From positions 17,050 to 81,049 of the forward strand of contig JAFQCM010000125.1 of the NCBI GenBank assembly GCA_017399445.1: DNA of 64,000 bases, read 5' to 3'. Source of the stretch: Lachnospiraceae bacterium. Its GTDB lineage: Bacteria > Bacillota > Clostridia > Lachnospirales > Lachnospiraceae. Position 1 is the first letter of the stretch. Each line of letters begins with the position of its first letter. The position numbers and the translations under genes are program-made. The notes under the pieces are model-generated. The model had not been told where the DNA came from. It searched no databases and was given only the letters and a program-made list of their open reading frames with translations. Positions 1 to 8,584 of the stretch are shown one piece after another.

Positions 1-1
1 A

Positions 2-1120
2 GAAAGGGTGGCACTTCGTGGTGAAGAAGTAATGGATGACATTTATTTCTGGCAAAGTGATATAAAAAAAGACCCTCTGTTAGTAACGCCAATTGGTATT
101 TGTCTTAATTTCTATGACCAGAAGAATAACTTTGTTTATGTGAATTTTAATGGGCAAAGAATCAAGCTGTATGATAACAATCATTTAACAATTGTAGATG
201 CAGCTATGCAGGCAGGATTTCCAAATGATGGACTTTTTCCAAAAAGAGGAAAAGAAATTGTGTTTACAGTAAACGAAAAACAGCGTATTATACGAGGTAG
301 TTTCGGAGAACCGGCAGTAGTTACATTAGATGGGGAACCGGCAAGTATTAATACTCCTATTGAAGCAAATATGCAGATAAAAATAGAGGAATCTACTGCA
401 GGAGCACCGGCAGAGTATACAATAGAACAGTTGCCAGAATACAGTAGTACCATTATGTTTATGGTAAATGGAAAAAAGGTGGAATGTCCTAAGTTTGTTC
501 AGGTAAATGGAGAACTGGTGTCTGGATATTATAGCATAAAAACCGGTGACGAAATCAAAATGTTAAAGTATTATACGGTGGAGCAACTTTTGGAATTTAT
601 GGATATTATGCTAGATTATGGCGTAGAAATCCAGGTCAACAACCAGCCTGCATTCAGAGATACTATTGTGTATGAAAATTTTTCTATTCAATGGGAAATG
701 GAACAAAACATAGGGATTTCAAAGCTGAAAAATCAAGAACAGGCCAATTCATCGAAAACAGAGGATGAAATAAAACAGTTAATGGCAGATGCGGTAGAAA
801 CAACAGTAGAAATACAAGAGAAAATGGAAAGTCAGAAAGAAGTTGTGACAGAAAGTGAAAAAGGAGAGGCCATAGAAGAGAGTTCGGAAGAAATCTATCC
901 GGAAGAACAGTATGTTCATGAAATTCAGGTAACGGTAAATGAAAAACTATTTACATTGTCAGGGAAAAAGAAGTATACTTTTATAGATGCCTATGATGCG
1001 TTTGGTTTTGATGTTTCTACAGGCATGGGAAAAGAACTTGTAATGCTTATCAATGGAGTAAATGCACAATTTATTTCCAGGATTAAAGATAAGGACAAAA
1101 TTGAAATATATTGGAAGTAG
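2..1120 (+). CDS. FtsA-like cell-division protein, C-terminal part (truncated by window edge)
   Basis: The reading frame is open to the left edge of the window and has no convincing start with a Shine-Dalgarno site, so this is probably the 3' part of a longer gene. The visible 370 or so residues contain repeated beta-rich segments around 'VNG' motifs and end in a ubiquitin-like or SLBB-like module finishing KIEIYWK. From memory, this resembles the long C-terminal extension of the large FtsA/PilM-fold proteins of Lachnospiraceae; the actin-fold ATPase part would lie upstream and is not visible. A Glu/Lys-rich linker (about residues 245-300) separates two beta-rich regions. The family call is inference from the tail alone. 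The walJ start lies 8 bp after the stop, which suggests one transcript. Confidence 0.6.
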   Translation, partial: ERVALRGEEVMDDIYFWQSDIKKDPLLVTPIGICLNFYDQKNNFVYVNFNGQRIKLYDNNHLTIVDAAMQAGFPNDGLFPKRGKEIVFTVNEKQRIIRGSFGEPAVVTLDGEPASINTPIEANMQIKIEESTAGAPAEYTIEQLPEYSSTIMFMVNGKKVECPKFVQVNGELVSGYYSIKTGDEIKMLKYYTVEQLLEFMDIMLDYGVEIQVNNQPAFRDTIVYENFSIQWEMEQNIGISKLKNQEQANSSKTEDEIKQLMADAVETTVEIQEKMESQKEVVTESEKGEAIEESSEEIYPEEQYVHEIQVTVNEKLFTLSGKKKYTFIDAYDAFGFDVSTGMGKELVMLINGVNAQFISRIKDKDKIEIYWK

Positions 1121-1128
1121 GAAAAAGA

Positions 1129-1926
1129 ATGAATTTATGCAGTATATGCAGTGGCAGCAGTGGAAACTGTATTTATGTAGGTGACAGTAACACACATCTT
1201 ATGGTAGACGCAGGTGCCAGCGGCAAAAAAATGGAAAGTGGAATGAATGAACTGGATTTGTCCTTAAAGGACGTAAATGGTATTTTAATTACACATGAAC
1301 ATTCAGACCACATTAAAGGACTTGGTGTAGTGGCAAGAAAATACGGAATCCCAATTTATGCTACAGGTGGCACCATAGAAGCTATGAAAGAGATAAAACA
1401 ATTAGGGAAAATTCCAGAAGAATTGTTTCATGAAATTAAGGCAGACAATGATTTTTATATTAATGAAATTTTGGTAAAGCCTTTTGAAATTTCTCATGAT
1501 GCAGCTGAACCGGTAGGTTACCGCTTTGAAAAGGGAGAAAAATCCATAGGGATTGCAACAGATTTAGGATATTATAGTGATTATACTATAGACAAATTGC
1601 AGGGATTAGATGTATTATTGTTAGAGGCAAATCATGATATACATATGCTGCAGGTAGGGGCATACCCATATTATTTAAAGCAGAGAATTCTTGGAAAGCG
1701 TGGACATCTTTCAAATGAAAGTTCAGGACAGCTGTTAAGCAGAATTTTACATGATGGATTAAAAACCGTATTATTAGGACATTTAAGCAGGGAAAATAAT
1801 TTTGCAGAACTTGCCTATGAAACGGTAAGGTTGGAAATTGCTATGGCAGATAATCAATATAAGCCAGATGATTTTCCAATTTATGTGGCAGCAAGGGAAA
1901 GTAATTCCATGCTTGTTACTGCATAA
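1129..1926 (+). CDS. walJ: MBL-fold metallo-hydrolase, WalJ/YycJ family
   Basis: A protein of about 265 residues with a metallo-beta-lactamase fold. It begins MNLCSICSGSSGNC and carries the di-metal motif THEHSDH (about residues 55-61), with further ligand candidates in SHDA and LLEANHD. WalJ/YycJ proteins are predicted exonucleases linked in Bacillus and streptococci to coordination of replication with cell division. I chose ATG 1129, preceded by a purine-rich GGAAGTAGGAAAAAG, rather than an in-frame TTG at 1111 that would overlap the upstream gene. In Bacillus the gene belongs to the walRK operon; here it follows an FtsA-like gene, which fits a division-related role. Substrate is not deducible from the sequence. 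Confidence 0.9.
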   Translation: MNLCSICSGSSGNCIYVGDSNTHLMVDAGASGKKMESGMNELDLSLKDVNGILITHEHSDHIKGLGVVARKYGIPIYATGGTIEAMKEIKQLGKIPEELFHEIKADNDFYINEILVKPFEISHDAAEPVGYRFEKGEKSIGIATDLGYYSDYTIDKLQGLDVLLLEANHDIHMLQVGAYPYYLKQRILGKRGHLSNESSGQLLSRILHDGLKTVLLGHLSRENNFAELAYETVRLEIAMADNQYKPDDFPIYVAARESNSMLVTA

Positions 1927-1985
1927 AAGAATTAAAAACAAAAGTAGAAAAATAATATGTGCTATGCACAGAATTGGAGGATAAA

Positions 1986-2258
1986 ATGAAAAAAACAATT
2001 ATTACAGTAATCGGTAAGGACACAGTGGGAATTATTGCAAAGGTATGTACCTATCTTGCAGACACAAATATCAATATTTTAGATATTTCACAAACTATTG
2101 TACAGGATTATTTCAACATGATGATGATTGTAGACATGAATAATGCATCAAAAATTTTTGGAACTATTCAGGAAGAGTTAGATAAACTTGGTGAAGAAAT
2201 TGGTGTAGCAATTAAATGTCAGCATGAAGATATCTTCAACATGATGCACCGTATCTAA
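1986..2258 (+). CDS. ACT domain protein (UPF0237 family)
   Basis: A 90-residue protein consisting of a single ACT domain followed by a short second half. It begins [20 protein letters not shown], the usual beta-1 and helix-1 of amino-acid-sensing ACT domains. ACT domains bind small ligands, often amino acids, and act as regulators. ATG 1986 has the strong SD GGAGG at about 1975; an upstream in-frame TTG was rejected for lack of one. The DUF711 gene follows after 29 bp, and this ACT/DUF711 pair is conserved widely in Gram-positive bacteria and archaea, so a shared but unknown function is likely. Confidence 0.9.
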   Translation: MKKTIITVIGKDTVGIIAKVCTYLADTNINILDISQTIVQDYFNMMMIVDMNNASKIFGTIQEELDKLGEEIGVAIKCQHEDIFNMMHRI

Positions 2259-2287
2259 GAAAGAATAAAAGAAAGGTAGAAAAACTT

Positions 2288-3652
2288 ATGATTAACATGT
2301 TTGAGGTTAATGAAACCAACAAAATGATTGAACAGGAGAATTTGGATGTAAGAACCATTACTCTTGGTATCAGTCTGTTGGATTGTATGGATTCTGATTT
2401 AAAAGAACTCAATCGAAAGATTTATGAAAAAATTACTACACTTGCAAAGAACTTAGTTGCAACAGGTGATAAAATAGAGCATAAATATGGAATTCCAATT
2501 GTAAATAAAAGAATTTCTGTTACTCCAATTGCCATTGTAGGAAGTGCTGCGTGTAAGTCACCGGAAGATTATGTAACTATTGCAGAAACTTTGGACAAAG
2601 TAGCTCATGAGGTAGGCGTTAACTTTATTGGTGGATATTCTGCTTTGGTTTCCAAAGGGATGACCACATGTGATGAATATTTGATTCGTTCTATTCCTAT
2701 GGCACTGGCAAAAACTGAAAGAGTATGTAGTTCTGTAAATCTTGGTTCTACCAAAACAGGTCTTAATATGGATGCAGTAAGACTTATGGGAGAAATCGTA
2801 AAAGAAACAGCGGAATACACTAAGGAAAATGATTCTTTAGGCTGTGCAAAATTGGTAGTATTTTGTAATGCACCAGATGACAATCCATTTATGGCCGGGG
2901 CATTCCATGGTGTTACAGAAGCAGATGCTATTATTAATGTAGGGGTTTCTGGTCCTGGAGTTGTAAAAACAGCTTTGGAAAAAGTTCGTGGAGAAAGTTT
3001 TGAAGTGCTTTGTGAAACTATTAAAAAGACTGCATTTAAGATTACTCGTGTGGGACAGTTAGTAGCAAAAGAAGCTTCCAAAGAATTAGGTATCCCATTC
3101 GGTATTATTGACCTTTCTTTAGCACCAACACCAGCAGTTGGTGACAGTGTTGCCGATATTTTAAAAGAAATCGGTTTGGAACATCCGGGAGCACCAGGTA
3201 CTACAGCAGCCCTTGCGTTATTAAATGACCAGGTGAAAAAGGGTGGTGTCATGGCATCTTCTTATGTAGGTGGTTTAAGTGGTGCTTTTATTCCAGTCAG
3301 TGAAGACCAGGGAATGATTGATGCAGTAGTAGCAGGAGCCCTTACCATTGAAAAATTAGAAGCTATGACATGTGTATGTTCTGTAGGCCTTGACATGATT
3401 GCAATTCCTGGAGATACCTCGGCGGCTACTATTTCTGGTATGATTGCAGATGAAATGGCAATTGGTATGATTAACCAGAAAACTACCGCAGTTCGTGTAA
3501 TTCCTGTAATTGGCAAGGGAGTTGGAGAAATTGTAGAATTTGGTGGATTACTTGGCTATGCTCCAATTATGCCGGTAAACAAATTTGCATGTGATGCATT
3601 TGTTGGAAGAGCAGGAAGAATTCCTGCACCAATTCACAGCTTTAAAAACTAA
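2288..3652 (+). CDS. PFL family protein (DUF711, UPF0210)
   Basis: A 454-residue protein matching the DUF711/UPF0210 family in length and in segments such as NIGGY-like 'FIGGYSALV', '[10 protein letters not shown]' and the Gly-rich C-terminal part. A structural relation to pyruvate formate-lyase has been described for the family, but the glycyl-radical motif of PFL is not apparent and no reaction is established. It is translated from ATG 2288 after GAAAGGTAG and is the second gene of the ACT/DUF711 pair. Transcription from this side ends at the bidirectional hairpin at 3691-3725. Family assignment is secure; function is unknown. Confidence 0.9.
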   Translation: MINMFEVNETNKMIEQENLDVRTITLGISLLDCMDSDLKELNRKIYEKITTLAKNLVATGDKIEHKYGIPIVNKRISVTPIAIVGSAACKSPEDYVTIAETLDKVAHEVGVNFIGGYSALVSKGMTTCDEYLIRSIPMALAKTERVCSSVNLGSTKTGLNMDAVRLMGEIVKETAEYTKENDSLGCAKLVVFCNAPDDNPFMAGAFHGVTEADAIINVGVSGPGVVKTALEKVRGESFEVLCETIKKTAFKITRVGQLVAKEASKELGIPFGIIDLSLAPTPAVGDSVADILKEIGLEHPGAPGTTAALALLNDQVKKGGVMASSYVGGLSGAFIPVSEDQGMIDAVVAGALTIEKLEAMTCVCSVGLDMIAIPGDTSAATISGMIADEMAIGMINQKTTAVRVIPVIGKGVGEIVEFGGLLGYAPIMPVNKFACDAFVGRAGRIPAPIHSFKN

Positions 3653-3690
3653 AAATATTTTGTTAAATATCTTTTGTGAAATATATCAAA

Positions 3691-3725
3691 AAATGGCTGA
3701 CCAGAGTAACCTTGGTCAGCCATTT
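3691..3725. terminator. bidirectional intrinsic terminator between convergent genes
   Basis: A perfect 13-bp inverted repeat (AAATGGCTGACCA with TGGTCAGCCATTT) encloses a 9-nt loop. On the minus strand the stem is followed directly by a T-run, so it ends tmcAL efficiently; on the plus strand it is followed by an AT-rich tail and can also end the DUF711 transcript. The stem overlaps the tmcAL stop codon by 2 bp. Confidence 0.9.
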
Positions 3726-4962
3726 ATTTATATATCAATGATTTAGCATATTCATTATAAATTTTTCCTGATTTTCGATAAATCCCGTGATAAATATCTG
3801 AAGCAAACAGATCCAGTGTAAACATTTTATAGGCGGTTTTGCTTAATTGTGTATAGGCAGCGGAAGGTTTTGTAAGAAAAGGAATTGAACTTTTCTCTTT
3901 GATGGACTTTAGTAAAGCTGATGCGTCCCGCCGGAATCCTAAAGGTCTGGCATAATAAATAATCCCGTTATCTAAAAACTCTTTGGAGTCCTCTTTGGTA
4001 ATTCCTAACATAATATGGCACAATGCTCTTGTAATTCTTGTATGTGTATAGGCTTTGTTTTTCAATAGGTCAGCAAAAGCGGTAAAACTAGTGTAGGAAG
4101 GCAGAAGATTGCTAATGCGTTCTGCTAAATCATGGTCTACATCTAAATAAGTTTCTAAACTTTCCTTATTTCTTAAAAGTGAATAGTAAAGAAATTCGGA
4201 AAACTCATCATTTTTAACAGGATGATTTACTGTTAGAGTATGTTGTAATATTTCATAGGCTTTTGAAGGAATCTGTGTTATCAAGTCAGTGATTGCTTCC
4301 GGAGTTTCCGAAAGGCTGTTTCTAATTGCAGTTGCAGAACTAAATTGATGATTAAGAACAGAAGCATTGTAATCTGCCCCTATACGCCTTATGGTATAAG
4401 GAATGATAGAACTGTTTAAGGTTTTCAAAGCTTTTAAATATTCTAAGGCAAGAATGTTATTTGGTGCTGTTAAAGTCTTATGCAAGTCTTTTGAATTAGA
4501 ACTTGTAGGAAAAGTAGCAGTGAGGGCATGCATACGTGCAGAAGGGTAAGAAAGCCCTTTTTGTAATTGAGCTTTTAAAACTGTCTGGTATGTCAGTGAC
4601 TCTTCTTGCAGAAAGGAGGCAATTTTTTGTAAAATTTCAATATTTCCACATTCACTTCCAAAACATAAAAAGTCAATACAGCCGAGTTTTTCTAAAAGGG
4701 CAACAGCTCCTAAAGAAAAGTATTCTGCACTGCCGGTTGCATATACAGCAGGTAATTCTAAGACCAAATCAGCTCCCTGGGACAGTGCCATATCAGCACG
4801 GATAAATTTATCTGTAATTGCAGGAGTGCCACGCTGCACAAAATTACCGCTCATTACTACCACTACATATTTAGCCCCAGTAAGCTCTTTTGCTTTTTGC
4901 ATATGATAAAGATGTCCATTGTGAAATGGATTATATTCTGTAATCAGACCTACAGTTTTCAT
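3724..4962 (-). CDS. tmcAL: tRNA(Met) cytidine acetate ligase (TmcAL, YlbM family)
   Basis: A 412-residue nucleotidyltransferase-like protein beginning MKTVGLITEYNPFHNGHLYH, with the nucleotide-binding HxGH motif at residues 14-17 and the family segments VMSGNFVQRG and FGSECGN. TmcAL uses ATP and acetate to form N4-acetylcytidine at the wobble position of elongator tRNA(Met). Length and motifs fit the family. The start has an AAAGGAG SD on the minus strand. It is divergent from pta; the 306-bp intergenic region holds promoters for both. The position next to pta is common in Clostridia, which makes sense for an acetate-using enzyme, although a functional link is only inference. Confidence 0.92.
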   Translation of the reverse strand: MKTVGLITEYNPFHNGHLYHMQKAKELTGAKYVVVVMSGNFVQRGTPAITDKFIRADMALSQGADLVLELPAVYATGSAEYFSLGAVALLEKLGCIDFLCFGSECGNIEILQKIASFLQEESLTYQTVLKAQLQKGLSYPSARMHALTATFPTSSNSKDLHKTLTAPNNILALEYLKALKTLNSSIIPYTIRRIGADYNASVLNHQFSSATAIRNSLSETPEAITDLITQIPSKAYEILQHTLTVNHPVKNDEFSEFLYYSLLRNKESLETYLDVDHDLAERISNLLPSYTSFTAFADLLKNKAYTHTRITRALCHIMLGITKEDSKEFLDNGIIYYARPLGFRRDASALLKSIKEKSSIPFLTKPSAAYTQLSKTAYKMFTLDLFASDIYHGIYRKSGKIYNEYAKSLIYK

Positions 4963-4994
4963 AATGTTCTCCTTTGCTTTCCCTTATTGAATAA

Positions 4995-5023
4995 ATTATA
5001 TCAAAAAACCTGTTATATATCAG
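4995..5023 (-). promoter_or_regulatory. sigma-A promoter of tmcAL
   Basis: Read on the minus strand: CTGATA, a 17-bp spacer, then TATAAT preceded by TGA (extended -10). It lies about 30 bp upstream of the tmcAL start codon. Confidence 0.7.
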
Positions 5024-5126
5024 TAAAGTTATGGCTAATAGTAGCATAGTGGTGAAAATTCTTCAAGGTGAAATTGATAAAAATTTGACATTCATGTTAA
5101 AAAAATATCTAGCTGTTTTTTATTTG

Positions 5127-5173
5127 ATACAAGTCTTGTATACAAAAGCCATTTATTGTACAATGTATACAAT
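5127..5173. promoter_or_regulatory. cluster of TTGTA/TACAA palindromes over the pta promoter (putative operator)
   Basis: Several short palindromes overlap here: ATACAAG-T-CTTGTAT (5127-5141), TTGTATACAA (5136-5145) and ATTGTACAAT (5155-5164), followed by GTATAC and TATACAAT. They cover both the -35 and -10 of pta. Palindromes of this kind are typical operators for dimeric repressors such as GntR-family proteins; the regulator is not in this window, so its identity is inference. The rest of the 4963-5268 spacer shows nothing else beyond the two promoters. Confidence 0.45.
5136..5164 (+). promoter_or_regulatory. sigma-A promoter of pta
   Basis: TTGTAT (5136-5141), 17-bp spacer, TACAAT (5159-5164). 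The predicted leader is about 100 nt. Confidence 0.75.
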
Positions 5174-5268
5174 ATAAGAAAAAGTAAAATTTAGTGAAAA
5201 AAACTGTAGATAGAAAGCAGATTTTTGTAGATTAGGGTGAGACGTTAGGTAGCGAAAGGAGAACCAAA

Positions 5269-6270
5269 ATGGCATTTATTGATGTAATTAAAGACCGGGC
5301 GAGACAGGATAAAAAGACAATAGTACTTCCGGAAACAAAAGATAAAAGAACATTAATCGCCGCAGCACAGGTAATCAAAGAAGGTGTGGCAGATATTATT
5401 ATGGTTGGGGTAGAAGAAAAGATTTTGGACGGAGCCAACTGGCTAGATGTGGATTTAAGCGGAGTGAAAATTATTGAACCACATAATACACCAAAGTTAG
5501 ATGAATATGTAGAACTTTTATATCAGACAAGAAAAGAAAAAGGAATGACCAGGGAAAAAGCAAGGGAAACTCTGTTAAATGATTGGCTTACCTTTGGGGT
5601 TGTAATGGTAAAAGCCAAAGATGCTGATGGAATGGTTGCAGGTGCATGTCATGCCACAGCAGACGTATTAAGACCGTCTTTACAGATCTTAAAAACAGCG
5701 CCAGGAACAAAATTGGTATCTGGTTTCTTTATTTTAGATGTACCAAACTGTGAATATGGAGAACATGGAACCTTTTTATTTGCTGACTGTGGTTTGAATC
5801 AGGATCCTACTGCAGAAGAAATGGCGGCCATTGCAGACAGCAGCGCAAAAAGTTTCCGTAACTTAGTAGGAGCAAAACCTATCATTGCAATGCTTTCCCA
5901 CTCAACCAAAGGAAGTGCAAAGCATCCATTAGTAGATAAAGTGGTAGAAGCAACCAGAATTGCTCAAGAGCAGTATCCACATCTTACTATAGATGGGGAA
6001 TTACAAACTGATGCAGCCCTAGTACCTTCTATTGGAGCATCAAAGGCTCCAGGCAGTGAAGTGGCTGGTCATGCCAATGTATTATTATTCCCAAATCTTG
6101 ATTGTGGAAATATTGGATATAAATTAGTACAGCGCCTTGCAAAAGCAGAAGCCTATGGACCAATGCTTCAGGGAATCGCACGACCAGTAAATGATTTATC
6201 ACGTGGCTGCTCTGCGGAAGATATCGTAGGAGTTATTGCGTTGACAGCGGTACAGGCACAGTTGGTATAG
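5269..6270 (+). CDS. pta: phosphate acetyltransferase
   Basis: A 333-residue short-form Pta that converts acetyl-CoA and phosphate to acetyl phosphate and CoA, the first step of acetate formation with ATP yield. Family segments include VLPETKDKRTL near the N-terminus, ACHATADVLRPSLQI, 'PVNDLSRGCSAEDIVGV' at the C-terminus, and the length of the common Pta domain without extra regulatory domains. ATG 5269 has a GAAAGGAG SD. Acetate kinase normally follows in related genomes, but here DUF177 comes next with its own consensus promoter; ackA must be elsewhere. The promoter is covered by palindromes that suggest repressor control. Confidence 0.95.
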   Translation: MAFIDVIKDRARQDKKTIVLPETKDKRTLIAAAQVIKEGVADIIMVGVEEKILDGANWLDVDLSGVKIIEPHNTPKLDEYVELLYQTRKEKGMTREKARETLLNDWLTFGVVMVKAKDADGMVAGACHATADVLRPSLQILKTAPGTKLVSGFFILDVPNCEYGEHGTFLFADCGLNQDPTAEEMAAIADSSAKSFRNLVGAKPIIAMLSHSTKGSAKHPLVDKVVEATRIAQEQYPHLTIDGELQTDAALVPSIGASKAPGSEVAGHANVLLFPNLDCGNIGYKLVQRLAKAEAYGPMLQGIARPVNDLSRGCSAEDIVGVIALTAVQAQLV

Positions 6271-6288
6271 AAAAATTTTATTTATTAG

Positions 6289-6317
6289 TTGACAAATAGG
6301 AAAGACATGGTTATAAT
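6289..6317 (+). promoter_or_regulatory. consensus sigma-A promoter of the DUF177-rpmF unit
   Basis: Perfect hexamers TTGACA (6289-6294) and TATAAT (6312-6317) with a 17-bp spacer, just after the pta stop. One of the strongest promoters in the window, as expected for a ribosomal-protein gene. Confidence 0.92.
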
Positions 6318-6343
6318 TGTTTAGGTGTGAATAGGAGACTATT

Positions 6344-6871
6344 ATGCAAATACATTTATCAGAAATTTTGTCCAAAGAAGGCAAAACAGTTACAAAACAG
6401 ATAGAACTTGAAAAGGAAAGCTTTGAATTTTCAGGGGAAACTTACAAAATAACAAAATGTGAGCCTATTGAGCTTACCATTTCCAATACGGGAAATCAGG
6501 AATTATTGATTTCGGTAAAGACAGGCTTGACTGTTGCAATTCCATGCGGCAGGTGCCTTAAGGACGTAATGACTGAATTCTGTTTGGATTTTTCCAGAGA
6601 AGTGGATATGAAGACTTCTTCAGAGGAAAAATTAGAACAGTTGGATGAAAACAATTATATAGCAGGATATCAGCTGGATGTGGATGCATTGATTGCAGAT
6701 GAAATGGTTCTTCAGTGGCCTTTGAAGATTCTCTGTAAAGAGGATTGCAAGGGAATATGTACTGTTTGTGGGAAAAATTTAAACAAACAGGAATGTGAAT
6801 GCGACAGAACGGTTTTAGATCCGCGTATGGCAGCTTTCCTCGATATATTTGAACAATTTAAGGAGGTGTAA
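6344..6871 (+). CDS. DUF177 family protein (YceD)
   Basis: A 175-residue YceD/DUF177 protein. It has the cysteine pair CGRCL in the middle and a C-terminal cluster C-KED-C-KGIC-VCG that looks metal-binding. DUF177 genes nearly always precede rpmF; in E. coli the homologue has been tied to 23S rRNA processing. ATG 6344 follows AGGAGAC. The rpmF start is only 4 nt after the stop, with its SD (AAGGAGGTG) inside this gene's last codons, so translation is likely coupled. Confidence 0.92.
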   Translation: MQIHLSEILSKEGKTVTKQIELEKESFEFSGETYKITKCEPIELTISNTGNQELLISVKTGLTVAIPCGRCLKDVMTEFCLDFSREVDMKTSSEEKLEQLDENNYIAGYQLDVDALIADEMVLQWPLKILCKEDCKGICTVCGKNLNKQECECDRTVLDPRMAAFLDIFEQFKEV

Positions 6872-6874
6872 CAT

Positions 6875-7054
6875 ATGTCTATCTGTCCAAAGAATAAATC
6901 TTCTAAAGCAAGAAGAGATAAAAGAAGAGCAAATTGGAAAATGTCTGCTCCAACTTTAGTGAAATGCAGCAAGTGTGGAAAATTAATGATGCCTCACAGA
7001 GTGTGTAAAGCTTGTGGCTCATACAATAAGAAAGAAATCATTACAGTTGACTAA
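6875..7054 (+). CDS. rpmF: 50S ribosomal protein L32
   Basis: A 59-residue basic protein beginning MSICPKNKSSKARRDKRRAN with a zinc-ribbon of the form CSKCG...CKACG (Cys 31, 34, 44, 47). This is the four-cysteine, zinc-binding form of L32. Length, N-terminal P-K-x-K-x-S-K pattern and neighbourhood (DUF177 upstream, plsX downstream) are all standard. The SD AAGGAGGTG lies at 6860-6868. Transcription is ended by the hairpin at 7069-7094. The zinc form is the one replaced or regulated under zinc starvation in some species; no paralogue is visible here. Confidence 0.97.
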   Translation: MSICPKNKSSKARRDKRRANWKMSAPTLVKCSKCGKLMMPHRVCKACGSYNKKEIITVD

Positions 7055-7068
7055 TTTCAGCTGGTAAC

Positions 7069-7094
7069 AGAGCATCCGTAGGGGTGCTCTTTTT
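7069..7094 (+). terminator. intrinsic terminator after rpmF
   Basis: AGAGCATCC pairs with GGGTGCTCT (one G-T pair), short loop, followed by TTTTATTA. Confidence 0.9.
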
Positions 7095-7134
7095 ATTAGT
7101 CATAATTTTTAGAAAAGTTTTCTCAAATTAAATA

Positions 7135-7163
7135 TTGATTTATAGATACATATATAGTATATT
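7135..7163 (+). promoter_or_regulatory. sigma-A promoter of plsX-acpP
   Basis: TTGATT (7135-7140), 17-bp spacer, TATATT (7158-7163). The predicted start of transcription is close to 7170, directly before the hairpin at 7172-7192. Confidence 0.7.
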
Positions 7164-7171
7164 TCATATAG

Positions 7172-7192
7172 GCGCAACAAAGTACGTTGCGC
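7172..7192 (+). promoter_or_regulatory. GC-rich hairpin at the 5' end of the plsX leader
   Basis: A perfect 7-bp inverted repeat GCGCAAC / GTTGCGC with a 7-nt loop, unusually GC-rich for this DNA. It sits at the predicted transcription start, so it could be an operator or an mRNA-stabilising 5' hairpin. It does not look like a FapR or FabT site. Confidence 0.4.
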
Positions 7193-7240
7193 AGGCAGAT
7201 TTGTGCAGGAGTAGAACGAAATGTTCTAAGGAGGAAAGTA

Positions 7241-8254
7241 ATGCAGGAAACAGTAAAAATAGCAGTAGATGCTATGGGTGGAGATAATGCACCGGTAGAA
7301 ATTGTAAAGGGAGTTATAGAAGCAATAAATGAAAAGCCTGAAATAAAAGTATACCTGGTAGGAAAAGAAAAGAGCGTAAAAGAGGAATTGTCAAAATATA
7401 CATATAAGGAAGAACAGATTGAGGTTGTTAATGCAGAAGAAATTATTGAAACAGCAGAACCTCCGGTAATGGCAATTCGGAAGAAAAAGGATTCTTCCAT
7501 TGTAGTAGCCATGAATCTTGTGAAAAAAGGAGAAGCAGATGCTTTTGTTTCTGCGGGAAGTTCTGGAGCAATCTTAGTTGGAGGACAATTACTTGTAGGA
7601 AGAATCAAGGGAGTGGAAAGACCGCCAATGGCACCATTGATTCCCACCACCAAAGGTGTCTCTTTATTAATTGACTGTGGTGCCAATGTAGATGCAAGAC
7701 CATCTCATTTAGTACAATTTGCCAAAATGGGTTCCATTTATATGGAAAATGTTGTTGGGGTAAAAAACCCAAAAGTTGCCATAGTTAACATTGGAGCAGA
7801 AGAAGAAAAAGGAAACATGTTGGTAAAGGAAACTTTTCCATTATTGAAAAATTGCCCAGACATTAATTTCATAGGAAGTATAGAAGCGAGAGAAATACCA
7901 AATGGTCAGGCAGATGTGATTGTCTGTGAGGCTTTTGTGGGAAATGTGATACTGAAATTATATGAAGGTGTAGGAGCAGCATTAATTGGAAAAGTAAAAG
8001 AAGGTATGATGTCTACGTTGCGGTCAAAGATTGGAGCATTATTAATTAAACCTGCATTGAAAGAAACATTAAAGTCCTTTGATGCCAGTAAGTATGGCGG
8101 GGCACCATTGCTTGGATTAAATGGTCTGGTAGTAAAGACTCATGGGAATTCCAAGGCAAATGAAGTGAAAAATTCAATTATTCAATGTATTGCTTTTAAA
8201 GAGCAGAAAATTAATGAAAAGATCATGCAGAATATTGCATTAGAAGATGAGTAA
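7241..8254 (+). CDS. plsX: phosphate acyltransferase PlsX
   Basis: A 337-residue protein with the PlsX signature [11 protein letters not shown] at the N-terminus and the central SAGSSGAIL segment. PlsX converts acyl-ACP to acyl-phosphate, the donor for PlsY in phospholipid synthesis, at the membrane surface. ATG 7241 has a strong AAGGAGGAAAG SD; an upstream ATG at 7187 was rejected because it lies in the leader without SD. acpP, encoding the carrier of its substrate, follows after 16 nt, so the two form a phospholipid unit. Confidence 0.96.
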   Translation: MQETVKIAVDAMGGDNAPVEIVKGVIEAINEKPEIKVYLVGKEKSVKEELSKYTYKEEQIEVVNAEEIIETAEPPVMAIRKKKDSSIVVAMNLVKKGEADAFVSAGSSGAILVGGQLLVGRIKGVERPPMAPLIPTTKGVSLLIDCGANVDARPSHLVQFAKMGSIYMENVVGVKNPKVAIVNIGAEEEKGNMLVKETFPLLKNCPDINFIGSIEAREIPNGQADVIVCEAFVGNVILKLYEGVGAALIGKVKEGMMSTLRSKIGALLIKPALKETLKSFDASKYGGAPLLGLNGLVVKTHGNSKANEVKNSIIQCIAFKEQKINEKIMQNIALEDE

Positions 8255-8270
8255 GAAAGGATGTACAGAT

Positions 8271-8501
8271 ATGGAATTTGAAGCTTTACAGAAAATTATT
8301 GCAGAGGTATTAAATGTTGATCCAGATGAAATTACAATGGATACAACTTTCGTAGATGATTTAGGGGCTGATTCCCTGGATATTTTTCAGATTATCATGG
8401 GAATTGAAGAAGAATTCGATATTGAAATTCCAAACGAAGAAGCGGAGAAAATTATTTCTGTTGGAGATGCAGTAGAGCAGATTAAAAGCTCAATGAACTA
8501 G
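8271..8501 (+). CDS. acpP: acyl carrier protein
   Basis: A 76-residue acidic protein with the phosphopantetheine attachment motif GADSLD (Ser about residue 36) in [16 protein letters not shown]. It carries growing fatty-acyl chains for FAS-II and donates them to PlsX encoded just upstream. I chose ATG 8271 (SD AGAAAGG at about 8253) over ATG 8247, which overlaps the plsX stop and would add eight residues not found in ACPs. The variant F in place of the usual V/T after DSLDI is minor. It is followed by an intrinsic terminator. Confidence 0.96.
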   Translation: MEFEALQKIIAEVLNVDPDEITMDTTFVDDLGADSLDIFQIIMGIEEEFDIEIPNEEAEKIISVGDAVEQIKSSMN

Positions 8502-8528
8502 TATAGTATTTACGGAATGCTATATTAA

Positions 8529-8555
8529 AAAAGCCCTGTGTAAAACAGGGCTTTT
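8529..8555 (+). terminator. intrinsic terminator after acpP
   Basis: A perfect 11-bp stem AAAAGCCCTGT / ACAGGGCTTTT with a 5-nt loop. The T-run is part of the stem, so it may also work on the minus strand. rnc starts 29 bp later without an obvious promoter of its own, so some read-through is likely. Confidence 0.9.
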
Positions 8556-8584
8556 AAAATAGAAACAGAATAGGAAGTGTAGAA

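Noticed and set aside
2605..3516. Long minus-strand open frames opposite the DUF711 gene
   Set aside because: They are opposite a well-conserved gene and have no SD or family match.
4963..5268. Riboswitch or small RNA in the tmcAL-pta gap
   Set aside because: Only promoters and short palindromes were seen; no terminator or recognisable aptamer.
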